64,000 nt of DNA from Prochlorococcus sp. AG-402-P16 (GCA_003216295.1 QCJB01000003.1:62001-126000); one strand, 5' to 3'; counted from the first letter of the stretch, positions 38,144 through 47,105 are shown. The notes: generated by a model from the sequence alone, not told the origin. A program made the numbers and translations.

Positions 38144-38932
38144 ATGCATCTTCCAAAAGAAAAGATTCTTTTTAATAGTCCTTTTAGAAAAGAATTAGAA
38201 ATTTTGCTTGACTATGCAGAAAAGGCAATAAGTAATCGGGAACCAATATGGACACCTTTTGTTTCACCACAACTAATAGAGGAGGTTAAAAATAAATTTA
38301 ATAATTTAAATGATATAACTTGTAGTTTTGAGGGAGGGTTCCCTAGCGCCGAGCGAAAAAGAATCTGCTTCGAAAGATCTGAAGAGAAAATAAACCTTTC
38401 CTATTCAGATATTCCTATGCAAGGTATTTATCTCAAAGGAAATTTTCTTTTTGATAGAGCACAACAAAATGATTTTAGAAATATCCTTCATGAACTTGAC
38501 GCGGAAAGAGATGAAATTGGAGATGTTTGGTTAATTAGAGATAGAGGAGCTCAAGCAATTTGCTCTAAAGAATGCGCAATTTTAATGCATAAAAAAATTG
38601 TGAGATTAAGAGAAGTTGAAATAGCAATAGAGGCACTATCAATTAGCAAGTTAGAAATACCATTTAAAAGACCAGAAAAAATAATTAATACCGTTGAGGC
38701 ATCTGCCAGGATTGACGCAATAGCATCTGCAGGTTTTGGTTTATCAAGATCAAAAATAACGACTCAAATCAAGCAAGGATGTTTACGGCTTAACTGGGAG
38801 CCAAATGAACAGCCCAGCAAATGGGTAAATATTGGAGACCTTATTCATTTAGAAAAAAAAGGTTCCCTTAAAATTTTAAATATTGATAAGACAAAAAAGG
38901 AGCGTTGGAGAATTAAATTACTAAGGCAATGA
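38144..38932 (+). CDS. Photosystem II S4 domain protein
   Basis: 262 residues. An N-terminal YlmH-like half includes GGFPSAERKRICFE (about 65-78). The C-terminal S4 RNA-binding domain spans about 185-255 (ARIDAIASAGFGLSRSKITTQIKQGCLRLNW). Cyanobacterial members of this family have been linked to photosystem II and carry the name PSII S4 protein. The protein probably binds RNA. The tRNA-Val gene follows 68 bases downstream. Confidence 0.85.
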   Translation: MHLPKEKILFNSPFRKELEILLDYAEKAISNREPIWTPFVSPQLIEEVKNKFNNLNDITCSFEGGFPSAERKRICFERSEEKINLSYSDIPMQGIYLKGNFLFDRAQQNDFRNILHELDAERDEIGDVWLIRDRGAQAICSKECAILMHKKIVRLREVEIAIEALSISKLEIPFKRPEKIINTVEASARIDAIASAGFGLSRSKITTQIKQGCLRLNWEPNEQPSKWVNIGDLIHLEKKGSLKILNIDKTKKERWRIKLLRQ

Positions 38933-39000
38933 TTATTCGGTCCTATTGCCTGCTAGCTTCGTTTAGTCACCTCACACTAATCTTCTAAATTGAATACTGA

Positions 39001-39072
39001 GGGCGATTAGCTCAGAGGTAGAGCACTACCTTGACACGGTAGGAGTCACTGGTTCGATTCCAGTATCGCCCA
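39001..39072 (+). tRNA. tRNA-Val (anticodon GAC)
   Basis: The acceptor stem GGGCGAT pairs with ATCGCCC, leaving discriminator A. The anticodon loop CTTGACA carries GAC, and the T arm is CTGG-TTCGATT-CCAG. CCA is not encoded. Confidence 0.95.
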
Positions 39073-39134
39073 TTCCTTAAATAAAGAACCGCTTAGTTAC
39101 TTAACTAATGTAAAGAAAGTTTTTTTTTAAGTAT

Positions 39135-39281
39135 TTACCTATCAAACATTTGATGAAGTTTAACCCATTTAATTTCACTCTCGCTCTGATCTCCTAAGCC
39201 AATAAAAGAGCAATCACCATTTGTTGAATCCTGAATGTCTTTTTGTTTTAAGATTTCTCTACCTTCTATGTCTGCAGGCAT
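39135..39281 (-). CDS. Small acidic protein, candidate
   Basis: 48 residues between ATG at 39281 and TAA at 39135. It is hydrophilic (MPADIEGREILKQKDIQDS, ending VKLHQMFDR) with balanced codon use and one Cys. It fills part of the 513-base gap between tRNA-Val and murD. The remaining stretch, 39282-39585, is AT-rich with no other frame. I do not recognise a family. The mixed composition argues for a real gene, but length alone is not convincing. Confidence 0.4.
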   Translation of the reverse strand: MPADIEGREILKQKDIQDSTNGDCSFIGLGDQSESEIKWVKLHQMFDR

Positions 39282-39585
39282 TAAACAGAAGCAAATACCT
39301 ATATATCAAAACAACTAACAAAATAGAAAGCCAGAAGTATTAATCTTTTTTTAATCTAATTAAGTTAAATTACAAAATTGCCTAATTAATTTCTTATCAT
39401 TTAATCAGCAATAAAAATCCAAAGAGCTAATAGATAAAATATCTTTGTTTAAAAATCAAAACAATACTAATATAAAAATATTCTATATTACAGACTAGTT
39501 AAATCTAATCCTTTCAACTTGATTTCATAGCATTTACAACCTAATCATTTAATTAAAAGTGATTTACATTCAAATCTAAATCAAA

Positions 39586-40995
39586 TTGACAAAACAAAAA
39601 ATTCCAACCCAATTATATATTGTACTTGGACTAGGCAACTCAGGAATAAATGCATCCAAACTTCTTAAATCAGAGGGTAAGGAGGTTTTAGTATTAGAAA
39701 ATAATTCAAATAAAAAACTTATAGATATATCTCAGAAACTTAAATCAGAAGGAATTAATACGATTTTGCTAGACGAACCACTTGATATTAAGAACTTTAT
39801 AGATTGGAAAGACAAAATTGCTTCAATAATTGTAAGTCCAGGAATAGATTGGGGGCATAAAGCTCTACAAGAATTAAGAAATTTAAATATCGATATAAAA
39901 GGGGAAGTTGAATTAGCTTGGGAAAGGTTAAATCATATTCCATCTATTGGCATTACTGGAACTAATGGGAAAACGACTGTAACAAATATGCTTAACCATG
40001 TTCTCAAATTAAATAATTTAAATACTGATATGGGAGGAAATATTGGGAAAGCATTATCTAAAATAGCCTTAGAAATAAAGTATAAAAATGACCAAAAATT
40101 AGACTGGCTAGTATTAGAATTAAGTAGCTATCAAATCGAAGGATCTCCTAGATTAAGCCCAACTATAGGTATATGGACTACATTTACCCCTGATCACTTA
40201 GAAAGACATCATGATATAGAAACTTATTTCAAAATCAAACGAAGTTTATTAGAGAAATCATCAATTCGTATTTATAACTCTGATGATCAATTTTTATCAG
40301 ATAAAAGAAAAGAATTACCTGAAGGGATATGGGTAGGAACAAATCAACAATCCTCATATTCTCACCATCCAAAATTCTGGATTGATCAGAAAGGTTATAT
40401 TTTTGAAGATAAAACGAAGCTTTTTCATAGATCAATCCTTAAGATTCCTGGCAAACATAACTTACAAAATCTACTCCTAGTCATAGCGGCAGCCAGAGAA
40501 ATAGGTGTTGATCATTTATCAATAGCTAAATCTATTAATACATTCAAAGCAATACCGCATCGATTAGAGTATTTGGGGAGGATAGAAAAATTAAATTTTT
40601 ACAATGACAGCAAGGCTACTAACTTTGACTCTTCAATTATTGGTTTAAAAGCTGTGCCGACACCGATAATTTTACTTGCTGGTGGAAAGCAAAAAAAAGG
40701 AGATTACCATTCTTGGATAGAACAAATTAAGAAATCCACCAATGGGGTAATTTTATTTGGAGAAAGTGCAAAAGACCTAAAGGAGGCCATAATAAGATCT
40801 TCATATGAAGGAGAACTAATTGTAAAGAAAAGCCTAGAAGGTGCTATTGAAGTCTCTATTGAAATTGCTAGAAAAACAAAGTCAATAAGCATACTATTAT
40901 CTCCAGCATGTGCAAGTTTTGATCAATATCAAAACTATGAGGAAAGAGGAGATCACTTCAAAAAGCTAGTTCAAAAGTATGGAATTATCAAATAA
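39586..40995 (+). CDS. murD: UDP-N-acetylmuramoylalanine-D-glutamate ligase
   Basis: 469 residues from a TTG at 39586. Adds D-Glu to the peptidoglycan precursor. The ATP loop GITGTNGKTTVTNML (about 123-137), LELSSYQIEG, FTPDHLERHHD with the catalytic acid/His region, and NDSKATNFDSS are Mur-ligase motifs. LLSPACASFDQYQNYEERGDHFK near the C terminus is specific to MurD. The N-terminal Rossmann part (IVLGLGNSGINASKLL) binds UDP. Confidence 0.96.
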   Translation: MTKQKIPTQLYIVLGLGNSGINASKLLKSEGKEVLVLENNSNKKLIDISQKLKSEGINTILLDEPLDIKNFIDWKDKIASIIVSPGIDWGHKALQELRNLNIDIKGEVELAWERLNHIPSIGITGTNGKTTVTNMLNHVLKLNNLNTDMGGNIGKALSKIALEIKYKNDQKLDWLVLELSSYQIEGSPRLSPTIGIWTTFTPDHLERHHDIETYFKIKRSLLEKSSIRIYNSDDQFLSDKRKELPEGIWVGTNQQSSYSHHPKFWIDQKGYIFEDKTKLFHRSILKIPGKHNLQNLLLVIAAAREIGVDHLSIAKSINTFKAIPHRLEYLGRIEKLNFYNDSKATNFDSSIIGLKAVPTPIILLAGGKQKKGDYHSWIEQIKKSTNGVILFGESAKDLKEAIIRSSYEGELIVKKSLEGAIEVSIEIARKTKSISILLSPACASFDQYQNYEERGDHFKKLVQKYGIIK

Positions 40996-41090
40996 TTTTC
41001 AAATCTCACAAACAATTAAACTTGGTCGGAGATCCACCCTTGAGTTTGAAGTAACTCATGATAATTTAGATTTAAATTCGAAAAGTTAAT

Positions 41091-41399
41091 TTGAATAACA
41101 ATCAGTCTTCTCCAAATGCAATAAGCCACAAGGAGTTAAATGCCCTTTTGAACAAAGCAAAAAAAGAAACACCATCTATCGATACTTCTGAAAATTTTGA
41201 AATCAATCAAAATCAAGAATTTAATGCTTTAATAACAAATTGGGTAGATACAAGTCAGAAAATCTTACTAATGTTAAATAACAAACAGAAACCTATAACT
41301 AAAAATAATAATCCAAATTCTCTAATGGCGTATGGGGCTATGGGAGCACATATTAATATGGCTTTACAAGCAATTAAAGCAACAGAATCTGATCAATGA
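41091..41399 (+). CDS. Small soluble protein, hypothetical
   Basis: 102 residues from a TTG at 41091. A disordered Asn/Ser-rich first third precedes a helical region (NALITNWVDTSQKILLMLNN) and a C-terminal stretch SLMAYGAMGAHINMALQAIKA. No signal or membrane helix. It sits between murD and the gene at 41514 on the same strand, about 100 bases from each. No family recognised. Confidence 0.55.
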   Translation: MNNNQSSPNAISHKELNALLNKAKKETPSIDTSENFEINQNQEFNALITNWVDTSQKILLMLNNKQKPITKNNNPNSLMAYGAMGAHINMALQAIKATESDQ

Positions 41400-41513
41400 A
41401 ATTCAAAAATTAGTACATTTATTACATAAGAAATTAAAATAACTAAACGTAGTTTTTTGAAAATATAATTAAATACTAAACCCTCTTCTAAGGGTTATTC
41501 AATCAATCTTATT

Positions 41514-41936
41514 TTGACCGAAAAAAACCTAAACCCACTTGTTCTCGTACCAGAGTCAACAGCAAAAATAATGAAACCGTTGTCAGGAGCGAGTAATGGA
41601 TCTAATGATGATTTAATTTTTTGTCACCTATATGGTGTTGTAGGGGATTGGTACCTTTCCGAGATATCAGAAAATAGAGAAATGGCATTTGGGTTTCAAA
41701 TAATAAATTCCGAACCAGTTTGGGAAATGGATAATTGGCTAAGTAATTCAAGCGAATGGGGAGAAATTCCGATCAAAACTCTCCAAGGACTTGTAAATGA
41801 GAAGTTTTTAAAAGACAAAGATATTCGATTTTTAATTACAAGAGATTTATTCTGGGAACCCATTAAGTTTTCAGAAATTAATATTGAGCAGAATACTCTT
41901 TTCTATCCAGGTACAACTGATAGAAATCTGTCTTAA
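41514..41936 (+). CDS. DUF2958-like protein
   Basis: 140 residues from a TTG at 41514. The order LIFCHLYGVVGDWYLSEIS, AFGFQIINSEPVWEMDNW and RFLITRDLFWEPIKFSEI resembles DUF2958, a small domain frequent in phage- and plasmid-borne genes, where a Trp-Tyr pair near the start and an ERDLxFxPxxLSE end recur. The similarity was judged by eye and is weak. The Ser-rich tail is probably disordered. It is followed by the acidic gene at 41981 after 44 bases. Confidence 0.5.
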   Translation: MTEKNLNPLVLVPESTAKIMKPLSGASNGSNDDLIFCHLYGVVGDWYLSEISENREMAFGFQIINSEPVWEMDNWLSNSSEWGEIPIKTLQGLVNEKFLKDKDIRFLITRDLFWEPIKFSEINIEQNTLFYPGTTDRNLS

Positions 41937-41980
41937 AAATAACAGTTGAATCTCTCTACACTAAAAAGTTTCTAATTAAA

Positions 41981-42226
41981 ATGAAAGGAATAGATCCAAA
42001 AAATGATCCTCTTTATTTATTAACTAAAGCAGTTGAGGAAGGTGATCCTGAGGCCGCAAAAAATGTTAAAGATCGCCTGAATAAATCAGACAATCCCTCA
42101 GAGATGAGGTATTTAGAAGGATTACTAATACTTCTTGGAGAGCAACCTGGAGAACTGGAGGACCCTCCAGACGTTGAAGATGATCCAGACGAATATTGGA
42201 AAGAGAATGATTATTTTGAAGTTTAA
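41981..42226 (+). CDS. Small acidic protein, hypothetical
   Basis: 81 residues, strongly acidic toward the end (LEDPPDVEDDPDEYW). A helical N-terminal half (LLTKAVEEGDPEAAKNVKDRL, then MRYLEGLLILLGEQ) resembles a TPR- or Sel1-like helical hairpin, although no repeat is complete. The stop overlaps the stop of the convergent transporter gene by four bases. No family is recognised. Confidence 0.6.
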   Translation: MKGIDPKNDPLYLLTKAVEEGDPEAAKNVKDRLNKSDNPSEMRYLEGLLILLGEQPGELEDPPDVEDDPDEYWKENDYFEV

Positions 42227-43089
42227 ATTAAAGTAATACCAACACCAATAAAAGATAAAAAAGAATAAGTAATTGTTAATTTATTTATATTGTCTCCCTC
42301 TCTCCTAGACATCAAAAGTGCACATACAGGAGAAAGACTTAATAAAGTCCAACCGATTCCAATAGGTAAGAATTTAAAGACTATCTGTTGAAATAAGATT
42401 CCTAAATTAGTGCCAAGCAAGGTCGATATCACTAAATTAGAATGACTATTTTTAGTTAATGATCTATTATAAAATAGATAAAAAAAATCTTTTTTAAAAA
42501 ATAAAAATAAAAAGATAGATGCTGATAAAAGCCTTATTTCAGTTGTTTGTAAAGGATTTAATTCAGAGCTAATTAGAATTATTCTTGACATTAAAGCAGC
42601 AAAAACGGCACAAAGGACAGATCCAATTGCACAGAGAATTCCAATGGTCTTTATTTCCCTAGAGTGATCTTTTTTATATGTATTTTGACGTACAATCATA
42701 AACAAAGAAAAAGAGACGATGAAAGATCCGATCCAAACTTTTTGAGGATAAACCTCATTTATACTTATAGTTTCCACAATAGTTGCAATTATTGGTGTTA
42801 AGGCTTCAAACGAAAGAGTTTTTCTAGTTCCTATTATCTTTAATGAATTTATATATAACGTATCCCCTATAGCAATGCCAACTATTCCACTAATCATTAA
42901 AACAACTATTGAACTTATATTAGAAAACCAATCAATTGATAACACCACTGGTAAAAAAATGATTGAGGCGAGAACATTTTTGTAAATGTTGATTTGTCTA
43001 GGTAATAAGTTTTCAGATTCTTTACGCCAAATAGAACATGAAAAGGTCCAAAACAATACTGCTGAAATTGCCGCAAAAAAACCAATCAT
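42223..43089 (-). CDS. EamA/DMT-family transporter
   Basis: 288 residues with ten predicted membrane helices in two repeats of five, the drug/metabolite transporter layout. The motif ALTPIIATIVETISINEVYP (about 103-122) and its counterpart LSPVCALLMSRREGDN (about 258-273) each end an EamA repeat with the usual acidic residue after LSPV. Such proteins export amino acids, metabolites or drugs. The substrate is unknown. It is monocistronic and convergent with the gene at 41981. Confidence 0.85.
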   Translation of the reverse strand: MIGFFAAISAVLFWTFSCSIWRKESENLLPRQINIYKNVLASIIFLPVVLSIDWFSNISSIVVLMISGIVGIAIGDTLYINSLKIIGTRKTLSFEALTPIIATIVETISINEVYPQKVWIGSFIVSFSLFMIVRQNTYKKDHSREIKTIGILCAIGSVLCAVFAALMSRIILISSELNPLQTTEIRLLSASIFLFLFFKKDFFYLFYNRSLTKNSHSNLVISTLLGTNLGILFQQIVFKFLPIGIGWTLLSLSPVCALLMSRREGDNINKLTITYSFLSFIGVGITLI

Positions 43090-43190
43090 ATTGCATTAAA
43101 TTTGATACATTAATTTAGGAAAGTATTTAGAAACTTTTCAAAGAACTTTGGAGATGATTATTCGTAAAATTAATTTCTAATTCTAGAAAA

Positions 43191-43955
43191 CTATTTATTG
43201 CTTTTATTACATTCAGGCCTATTTTTTTTATTATTTAAATTAAGTTTGTCATCTGACCAAACTTCTAACACATCAGGAAAGTGCTTCTCCATACATGTAT
43301 CGCAAATCCCATGACTAAAACGAATATCTGTAATTTTAGATAGATATTTTTCTAGATGTTGCCATTCACCTTCTGTATCTCTTACCTCTTTGCAATAAGA
43401 ACATGTTGTTAAAATACCTTCCATATTATGCATATGAGTAAGAGCATCAAGAAGACGAATAGATCTTTTGCGAAGTTCCAACAAGGTTACGACTTGTCTA
43501 GATAAAGCCTTCATAACTTGATTCTGTTTATCTGATAAATGTCCTGGCTTTCTATCAATAACGCAAAGAGTGCCAATTCGTTGATCATTTGGAGTTTGCA
43601 AAGGAAAGCCAGCATATAAACGAATTTTTGGTTCCTCAACGACCAAAGGATTTGATTTAAATCGCTCATCTAATAGAGCATCCTCAACAATCAAGGGTTC
43701 TGGACTCGCAATTGCATGAGCACAAAAAGAAACATCCCTTGAAGTTTCTTTAGTTTCAAACCCACACATTGATTTAAACCATTGCTTGTCAGTATCAACC
43801 AAACTCATTAAAGATATGGGAGTATCACAGGTCAGCGAAGCAATTTTCGTTATGTCGTCATAACATTGCTCAGGCTGAGTACCCAAAATCCTATATTCAG
43901 CAAGAGCTCTTAAACGCTCTTCTTCATTACTTATTTTAGGAGCACCAAAACCCAA
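43191..43955 (-). CDS. GAF-domain signalling protein with C-terminal Cys module
   Basis: 254 residues. A GAF domain covers about 20-165 (PISLMSLVDTDKQWFKS, SFCAHAIASPEPLIVEDA, YAGFPLQTPNDQRIGTLCVID). A Leu-rich helix (about 160-180) leads to TCSYCKEVRDTEGEW and HGICDTCMEKHFPDV (about 190-232). This CxxC...CxxC module is often found after PAS or GAF domains and probably binds zinc. No kinase, cyclase or DNA-binding domain is attached, so the output must be another protein. The single Cys of SFCAHA sits where some GAF domains attach chromophore, but bilin binding is not established. Confidence 0.85.
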   Translation of the reverse strand: MGFGAPKISNEEERLRALAEYRILGTQPEQCYDDITKIASLTCDTPISLMSLVDTDKQWFKSMCGFETKETSRDVSFCAHAIASPEPLIVEDALLDERFKSNPLVVEEPKIRLYAGFPLQTPNDQRIGTLCVIDRKPGHLSDKQNQVMKALSRQVVTLLELRKRSIRLLDALTHMHNMEGILTTCSYCKEVRDTEGEWQHLEKYLSKITDIRFSHGICDTCMEKHFPDVLEVWSDDKLNLNNKKNRPECNKSNK

Positions 43956-44184
43956 ATTAAAGCCTTTTTTTATATGACTAAGAATAGGTAATGCAAGTAA
44001 ATAAAAACCAATCTCTTCTCAATAATAAATAATTAAGTTCTTATAAGAAAAATATCAATAGCGTAAATCAATGAGCCAGAGAAAGCCTATTTTAGATACT
44101 AGAAAAGCTATCAAAGCTAGTCTAGGGTAATATAAAACTGCCTAATAAAAGGAAATTAAGTAAAAGCATTTGATATTTTCCAGC

Positions 44185-44433
44185 TTAAAAAGTCTTAGCA
44201 AACCTAACCTTAAAACTACTTTTAGTTATTAAAGTATCTTCATTAATATCTAAACCTTTAACACTCGAAATCTGTCCTTTAAGCCCTTCCAATTGAAGTT
44301 GATCAATCATCTGCTGAATAATCTGACTCTCTACTAATTTCTGATCAATCATTTCTGGTGTCATTTTCTCAAATAATTTACCTGCTTTAGAGGCAACTAC
44401 ATCTGAGGCATTTGTAATCTTGAGAAGAATCAT
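44185..44433 (-). CDS. Small soluble protein, hypothetical
   Basis: 82 residues from the inner ATG at 44433 (MILLKITNASDV). A six-residue longer version to 44451 is possible. It appears helical (LFEKMTPEMIDQKLVESQIIQQMIDQLQLEG), followed by a short C-terminal strand region (TKSSFKVRFAKTF). No signal peptide. It lies alone, with about 230 bases to the GAF gene and 90 bases to the next small frame. No family recognised. Confidence 0.55.
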   Translation of the reverse strand: MILLKITNASDVVASKAGKLFEKMTPEMIDQKLVESQIIQQMIDQLQLEGLKGQISSVKGLDINEDTLITKSSFKVRFAKTF

Positions 44434-44523
44434 AATAAAATCTAAATGCAATTAAAGTAAAAGCAATTTTAGTCTAGTTATAATTAAATATTATATATTC
44501 CAGAATTTAATAATATTAAAGAA

Positions 44524-44667
44524 TTATGTAAATATAACTTTAAAAGCCATTATCACAATTTGAATTGAAGCCAAGAATATAAAGATCCATAGTGATATCA
44601 TCCCTAATTTATTATGGAAAGAACCTTTTTTATAAAAAGATGGACCCGAGTCCCAATGTCTAGTCAT
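44524..44667 (-). CDS. Very small membrane protein
   Basis: 47 residues, MTRHWDSGPSFYKKGSFHN followed by one membrane helix (LGMISLWIFIFLASIQIVIM) and a short tail. A polar head of 20 residues with aromatic and His residues before a helix resembles the layout of small photosystem or cytochrome subunits and Hlip-like proteins, but no chlorophyll-binding motif is present. It is too short for automatic tracks. Real expression is not shown. Confidence 0.5.
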   Translation of the reverse strand: MTRHWDSGPSFYKKGSFHNKLGMISLWIFIFLASIQIVIMAFKVIFT

Positions 44668-44910
44668 TCTCCAACATGAATAAACATATACAATAACATA
44701 GAAAAATATTTAATTATGTTTATTTTCTAAATCAAATGCAATATAATTAAAACCATTTTTTCCAAAAAATCAAAATATATCCACAAAAATAAAATATATT
44801 TTACATAATAATAAAGTAAATTATCTTTACACTCCATTAATTACAAAAGGAAACTAAGTTTTATATTTATTCAAAAAATTTATTTTGAATAAAAGAAAAA
44901 TCTAATTTGA

Positions 44911-45266
44911 ATAATTTTTATTTCAGCAATATTTATCCATATAAATCCAGGTAAAATAATAAATTTCGAAAGAAATATTGATCTTATTACTATAAAAAAT
45001 ATATCATCATTAAATATCTCAGTTCTTATTACTTTCTGCTCTCTTTTTCTATATTATTTAGCTCATTACTTTTTTTCTCATGCTTCAAGCAAAGATTAGT
45101 TATATTTCTTCTACTTTTATTTATAATCCCAATCACATTTATTCTTCATTTTTTCCCTTTTCAAATAAGATCTGTCTTAATGAATACTGGATTAATTGGG
45201 GGATTAATCCTTGGCCTAAGCAAGGCAAAGTCCTACTCTCTTAAAGATCGTTTTAACAATCAATGA
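44911..45266 (+). pseudogene. Possible frameshifted membrane-protein remnant
   Basis: One frame (44911-45099) reads FISAIFIHINPGKIINFE... and ends HASSKD before TAG. A second, overlapping frame reads on from there as RLVIFLLLFIIPITFILHFFP... to TGA at 45264-45266, ending LGLSKAKSYSLKDRFNNQ. Joined near 45085-45097, they give about 115 residues with three hydrophobic helices and a basic tail. The first frame lacks a standard start codon. A single-base change and a lost start would explain this, but chance in AT-rich DNA is possible. Confidence 0.35.
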
Positions 45267-45303
45267 ATAAAATAGTTATTAAAGCTAAAAGAAATTTAGA
45301 TTT

Positions 45304-45738
45304 TTAAATTTTATTTTGATGCCAAGCTAATTCAATATCAACAGACTTTTCAAGATTCAGCTTCACAGGGCATTCTTCAGCAATACTTTTAAGTACTTTA
45401 ATTTTATTTGAATCTATAGCGGATGGCATAAAAATATCTAAACAAAGAGATTTAATTTTTCTAGGCCCCTCTGTTGTCATTAATTTATAAACATCTATCT
45501 TAATCTCACCAAGTTCCCAACCTCTACGTTTTGCCTCAATACCCATAATCGTTATGACACAAGTTCCTAAAGCTGAGGCTAATAAGTCAGTTGGAGCGAA
45601 ATCTTTTCCATTCCCATCATGATCTTTAGGCGCATCAGTATAAATAACACTTCCTGATGGAGAATGCTTCGCTTCAGCGTGCAAGTTTCCAAGATACTTA
45701 CAGTGGATTTTTGTTGAATTTAAATAAATATTTTTCAA
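45304..45738 (-). CDS. OsmC/Ohr-family peroxiredoxin-like protein
   Basis: 144 residues. OsmC proteins are dimeric thiol-dependent hydroperoxide reductases. The two active-site Cys are in LLASALGTCVITIMGIEAKRRGW (about 52-74) and AEECPVKLNL (about 120-129). Asp/Pro-rich DAPKDHDGNGKDFAPTDLLA precedes the first. The spacing fits the YhfA/OsmC branch. It is separated from its neighbours by over 100 bases. Likely substrates are organic hydroperoxides made under oxidative or light stress. Confidence 0.9.
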   Translation of the reverse strand: MKNIYLNSTKIHCKYLGNLHAEAKHSPSGSVIYTDAPKDHDGNGKDFAPTDLLASALGTCVITIMGIEAKRRGWELGEIKIDVYKLMTTEGPRKIKSLCLDIFMPSAIDSNKIKVLKSIAEECPVKLNLEKSVDIELAWHQNKI

Positions 45739-45893
45739 GTATTTAATTTGAAGATCCTATAATTTTTTTATTTTACCGAATATATGCATTCCCCCTTAAA
45801 AAAAAATCTTTTCATAAGGTATTATTCTATCTATGATAAAAATAATCGTCTAATTACTGTTAATCGTATTAATTTTTATTATACTCAAAGTAA

Positions 45894-46265
45894 ATGACTT
45901 TTATTTCATTTTTTCTTAGTCTAATTATTACTTTAACCCCCTCCCAAAATTTCAATTGCGAAGGAGATAGATTAACCGCCGTAATAAGAAATAACTTAAA
46001 TGGTGATTTCGCGTTAACTAATGATCTTGAGAATATCGATAAAGGAGCATTTATAGTTCTTAATTGGCGAGATATCAGCCTCATGCTCCCAGTATCTTTT
46101 AAAATAGGAAACATCACTTTCACGGACAAGAAGTGGTTATGGAGTTATCAAGATGAAAAAAGTGGACTAAGGATGGATAATCCCAGGTTTGCTCAACTTT
46201 TACCTAATGGAAAAGTTCAAGAATTTTCTTGTAAATCTATCTCCACTGAAGAAAGGGCTTCTTAA
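45894..46265 (+). CDS. Small exported protein, hypothetical
   Basis: 123 residues with a signal peptide (MTFISFFLSLIITLTPSQ, cleavage near residue 19). The mature part has two Cys (FNCEGD and FSCKS) at its ends, likely forming one disulfide, and beta-strand-like stretches (AFIVLNWRDISLMLPVSFKIG, FTDKKWLWSYQD). No family recognised. The antisense frame at 45869-46129 is a shadow. Ends shortly before the gene at 46333. Confidence 0.6.
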   Translation: MTFISFFLSLIITLTPSQNFNCEGDRLTAVIRNNLNGDFALTNDLENIDKGAFIVLNWRDISLMLPVSFKIGNITFTDKKWLWSYQDEKSGLRMDNPRFAQLLPNGKVQEFSCKSISTEERAS

Positions 46266-46332
46266 AGAAAATCTTAAGTAGTAAATCATCACCACTTGGT
46301 ATGGCTAGGTATTAAGTAGATGAAAAGCTCAC

Positions 46333-46527
46333 ATGACAGTCTCAAGATTAAAGAGATTTGTATTTGTAGATACAAATCCCAAAGTTAGCAAAAAACAAGT
46401 TTTTTTCTTTGGAGCATTAATTGCAAGCAGCTGCTTAAGTGGTGCATTATTGATCGCTTTGTATATTGAATATCTTCACAATCCAGCTTTTCATGCCATA
46501 GTGCAATCAAATGGAATCTTCCTCTAA
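46333..46527 (+). CDS. Small membrane protein, hypothetical
   Basis: 64 residues. A basic N terminus (RLKRFVFVDTNPKVSKKQ) leads to one membrane helix (VFFFGALIASSCLSGALLIALYIEYL) and a short end. The polar loop between helix and start is conserved-looking. It is followed at 46568 by a hairpin terminator facing the hli cluster. No family recognised. Confidence 0.6.
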   Translation: MTVSRLKRFVFVDTNPKVSKKQVFFFGALIASSCLSGALLIALYIEYLHNPAFHAIVQSNGIFL

Positions 46528-46567
46528 TACCTTGATTCTATTTAAGATATTTTGATTAGAGCAATTA

Positions 46568-46592
46568 AAAGCTCTCTAAAAACGAGAGCTTT
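46568..46592. terminator. Bidirectional hairpin between a small gene and the hli cluster
   Basis: AAAGCTCTC (46568-46576) pairs with GAGAGCTTT (46584-46592) over nine bases around a seven-base loop. T-rich sequence follows on the plus strand and TTTTAATT on the minus strand. It lies 40 bases after the plus-strand stop and 130 bases after the last hli stop. Confidence 0.75.
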
Positions 46593-46722
46593 AATTAGTT
46601 ATTTTATTTATATAATTCTAGGAATATTAACAAGTAAATATGTAGTTAATAACTACTGAAAATGAAACCACCGTCGCCAAACGAAAAGTCATTTGTTCAG
46701 CATTTTTCCAATGGTTTTTCCA

Positions 46723-46869
46723 TTAAACAAATCCTGGAATGATCTGACCTGTTGTGACATATGCTCCAACCAGAGCAATACATCCAAATAGAGCTGCATA
46801 GCCGTTGAGCCTTTCTGCAGTTACTTTTTCAGGGTCAATAGTTCTTGTACTATTGTTTTGATTAGCCAT
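46723..46869 (-). CDS. hli: High-light-inducible protein, short form 1
   Basis: 48 residues. TIDPEKVTAERLNGYAALFG is the Hlip core: Glu, Asn and Gly for pigment and helix contacts (ExxNGxAALxG, with the usual Arg replaced by Tyr). One helix follows (CIALVGAYVTTG) and the end QIIPGFV is the C-terminal signature of multicopy Hlips, the type also found in cyanophages. The start overlaps the stop of the gene upstream by one base (TAATG). It is the last of three tandem genes. Confidence 0.9.
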   Translation of the reverse strand: MANQNNSTRTIDPEKVTAERLNGYAALFGCIALVGAYVTTGQIIPGFV

Positions 46870-46988
46870 TAAACCACTCCAGGAATTAGTTGGCCAGTTG
46901 TTAGGTAAATACCTGTTAAAAGAACGAAAGCCATCATTGCTGGTCTGCCGATGCTTCTTTCTAGAATTGTTTTGTTAGATGGTTGCAT
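46869..46988 (-). CDS. hli: High-light-inducible protein, short form 2
   Basis: 39 residues, too short for normal gene calling. SIGRPAMMAFVLLTGIYLTTGQLIPGVV shows the Hlip helix in reduced form: the usual Glu-xx-Asn-Gly-Arg core is replaced by ERSIGRPAMM (about residues 10-19), but the Arg, AM and the TGQLIPGV end remain. One-base overlap (TAATG) with the next gene suggests coupled translation. The gene upstream ends nine bases before its start. Confidence 0.88.
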   Translation of the reverse strand: MQPSNKTILERSIGRPAMMAFVLLTGIYLTTGQLIPGVV

Positions 46989-46997
46989 AATTAATTT

Positions 46998-47105
46998 TTA
47001 GAAAATTCCAGGAATAATTTGGCCAGTTGTTGCGTACGCACCAAAGGCTGCAACGAAGCCAAGCATTGCTGCCCAACCGTTAAACTTTTCTGCTTCAGGA
47101 GTCAT
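46998..47105 (-). CDS. hli: High-light-inducible protein, short form 3
   Basis: 35 residues, among the smallest Hlips. MTPEAEKFNGWAAMLGFVAAFGAYATTG holds the core EKFNGWAAMLGF with Glu and Asn, and the terminal QIIPGIF is the multicopy-type signature. It is first in the three-gene cluster, immediately preceded by an HLR1-like promoter element. The conservative pigment-binding residues suggest it is functional despite its size. Confidence 0.9.
   Translation of the reverse strand: MTPEAEKFNGWAAMLGFVAAFGAYATTGQIIPGIF

Noticed and set aside
39001..39585. tRNA-Val followed by a gene-poor gap, as an integration site
   Set aside because: No second copy of the tRNA 3' end and no integrase gene were found in the window.
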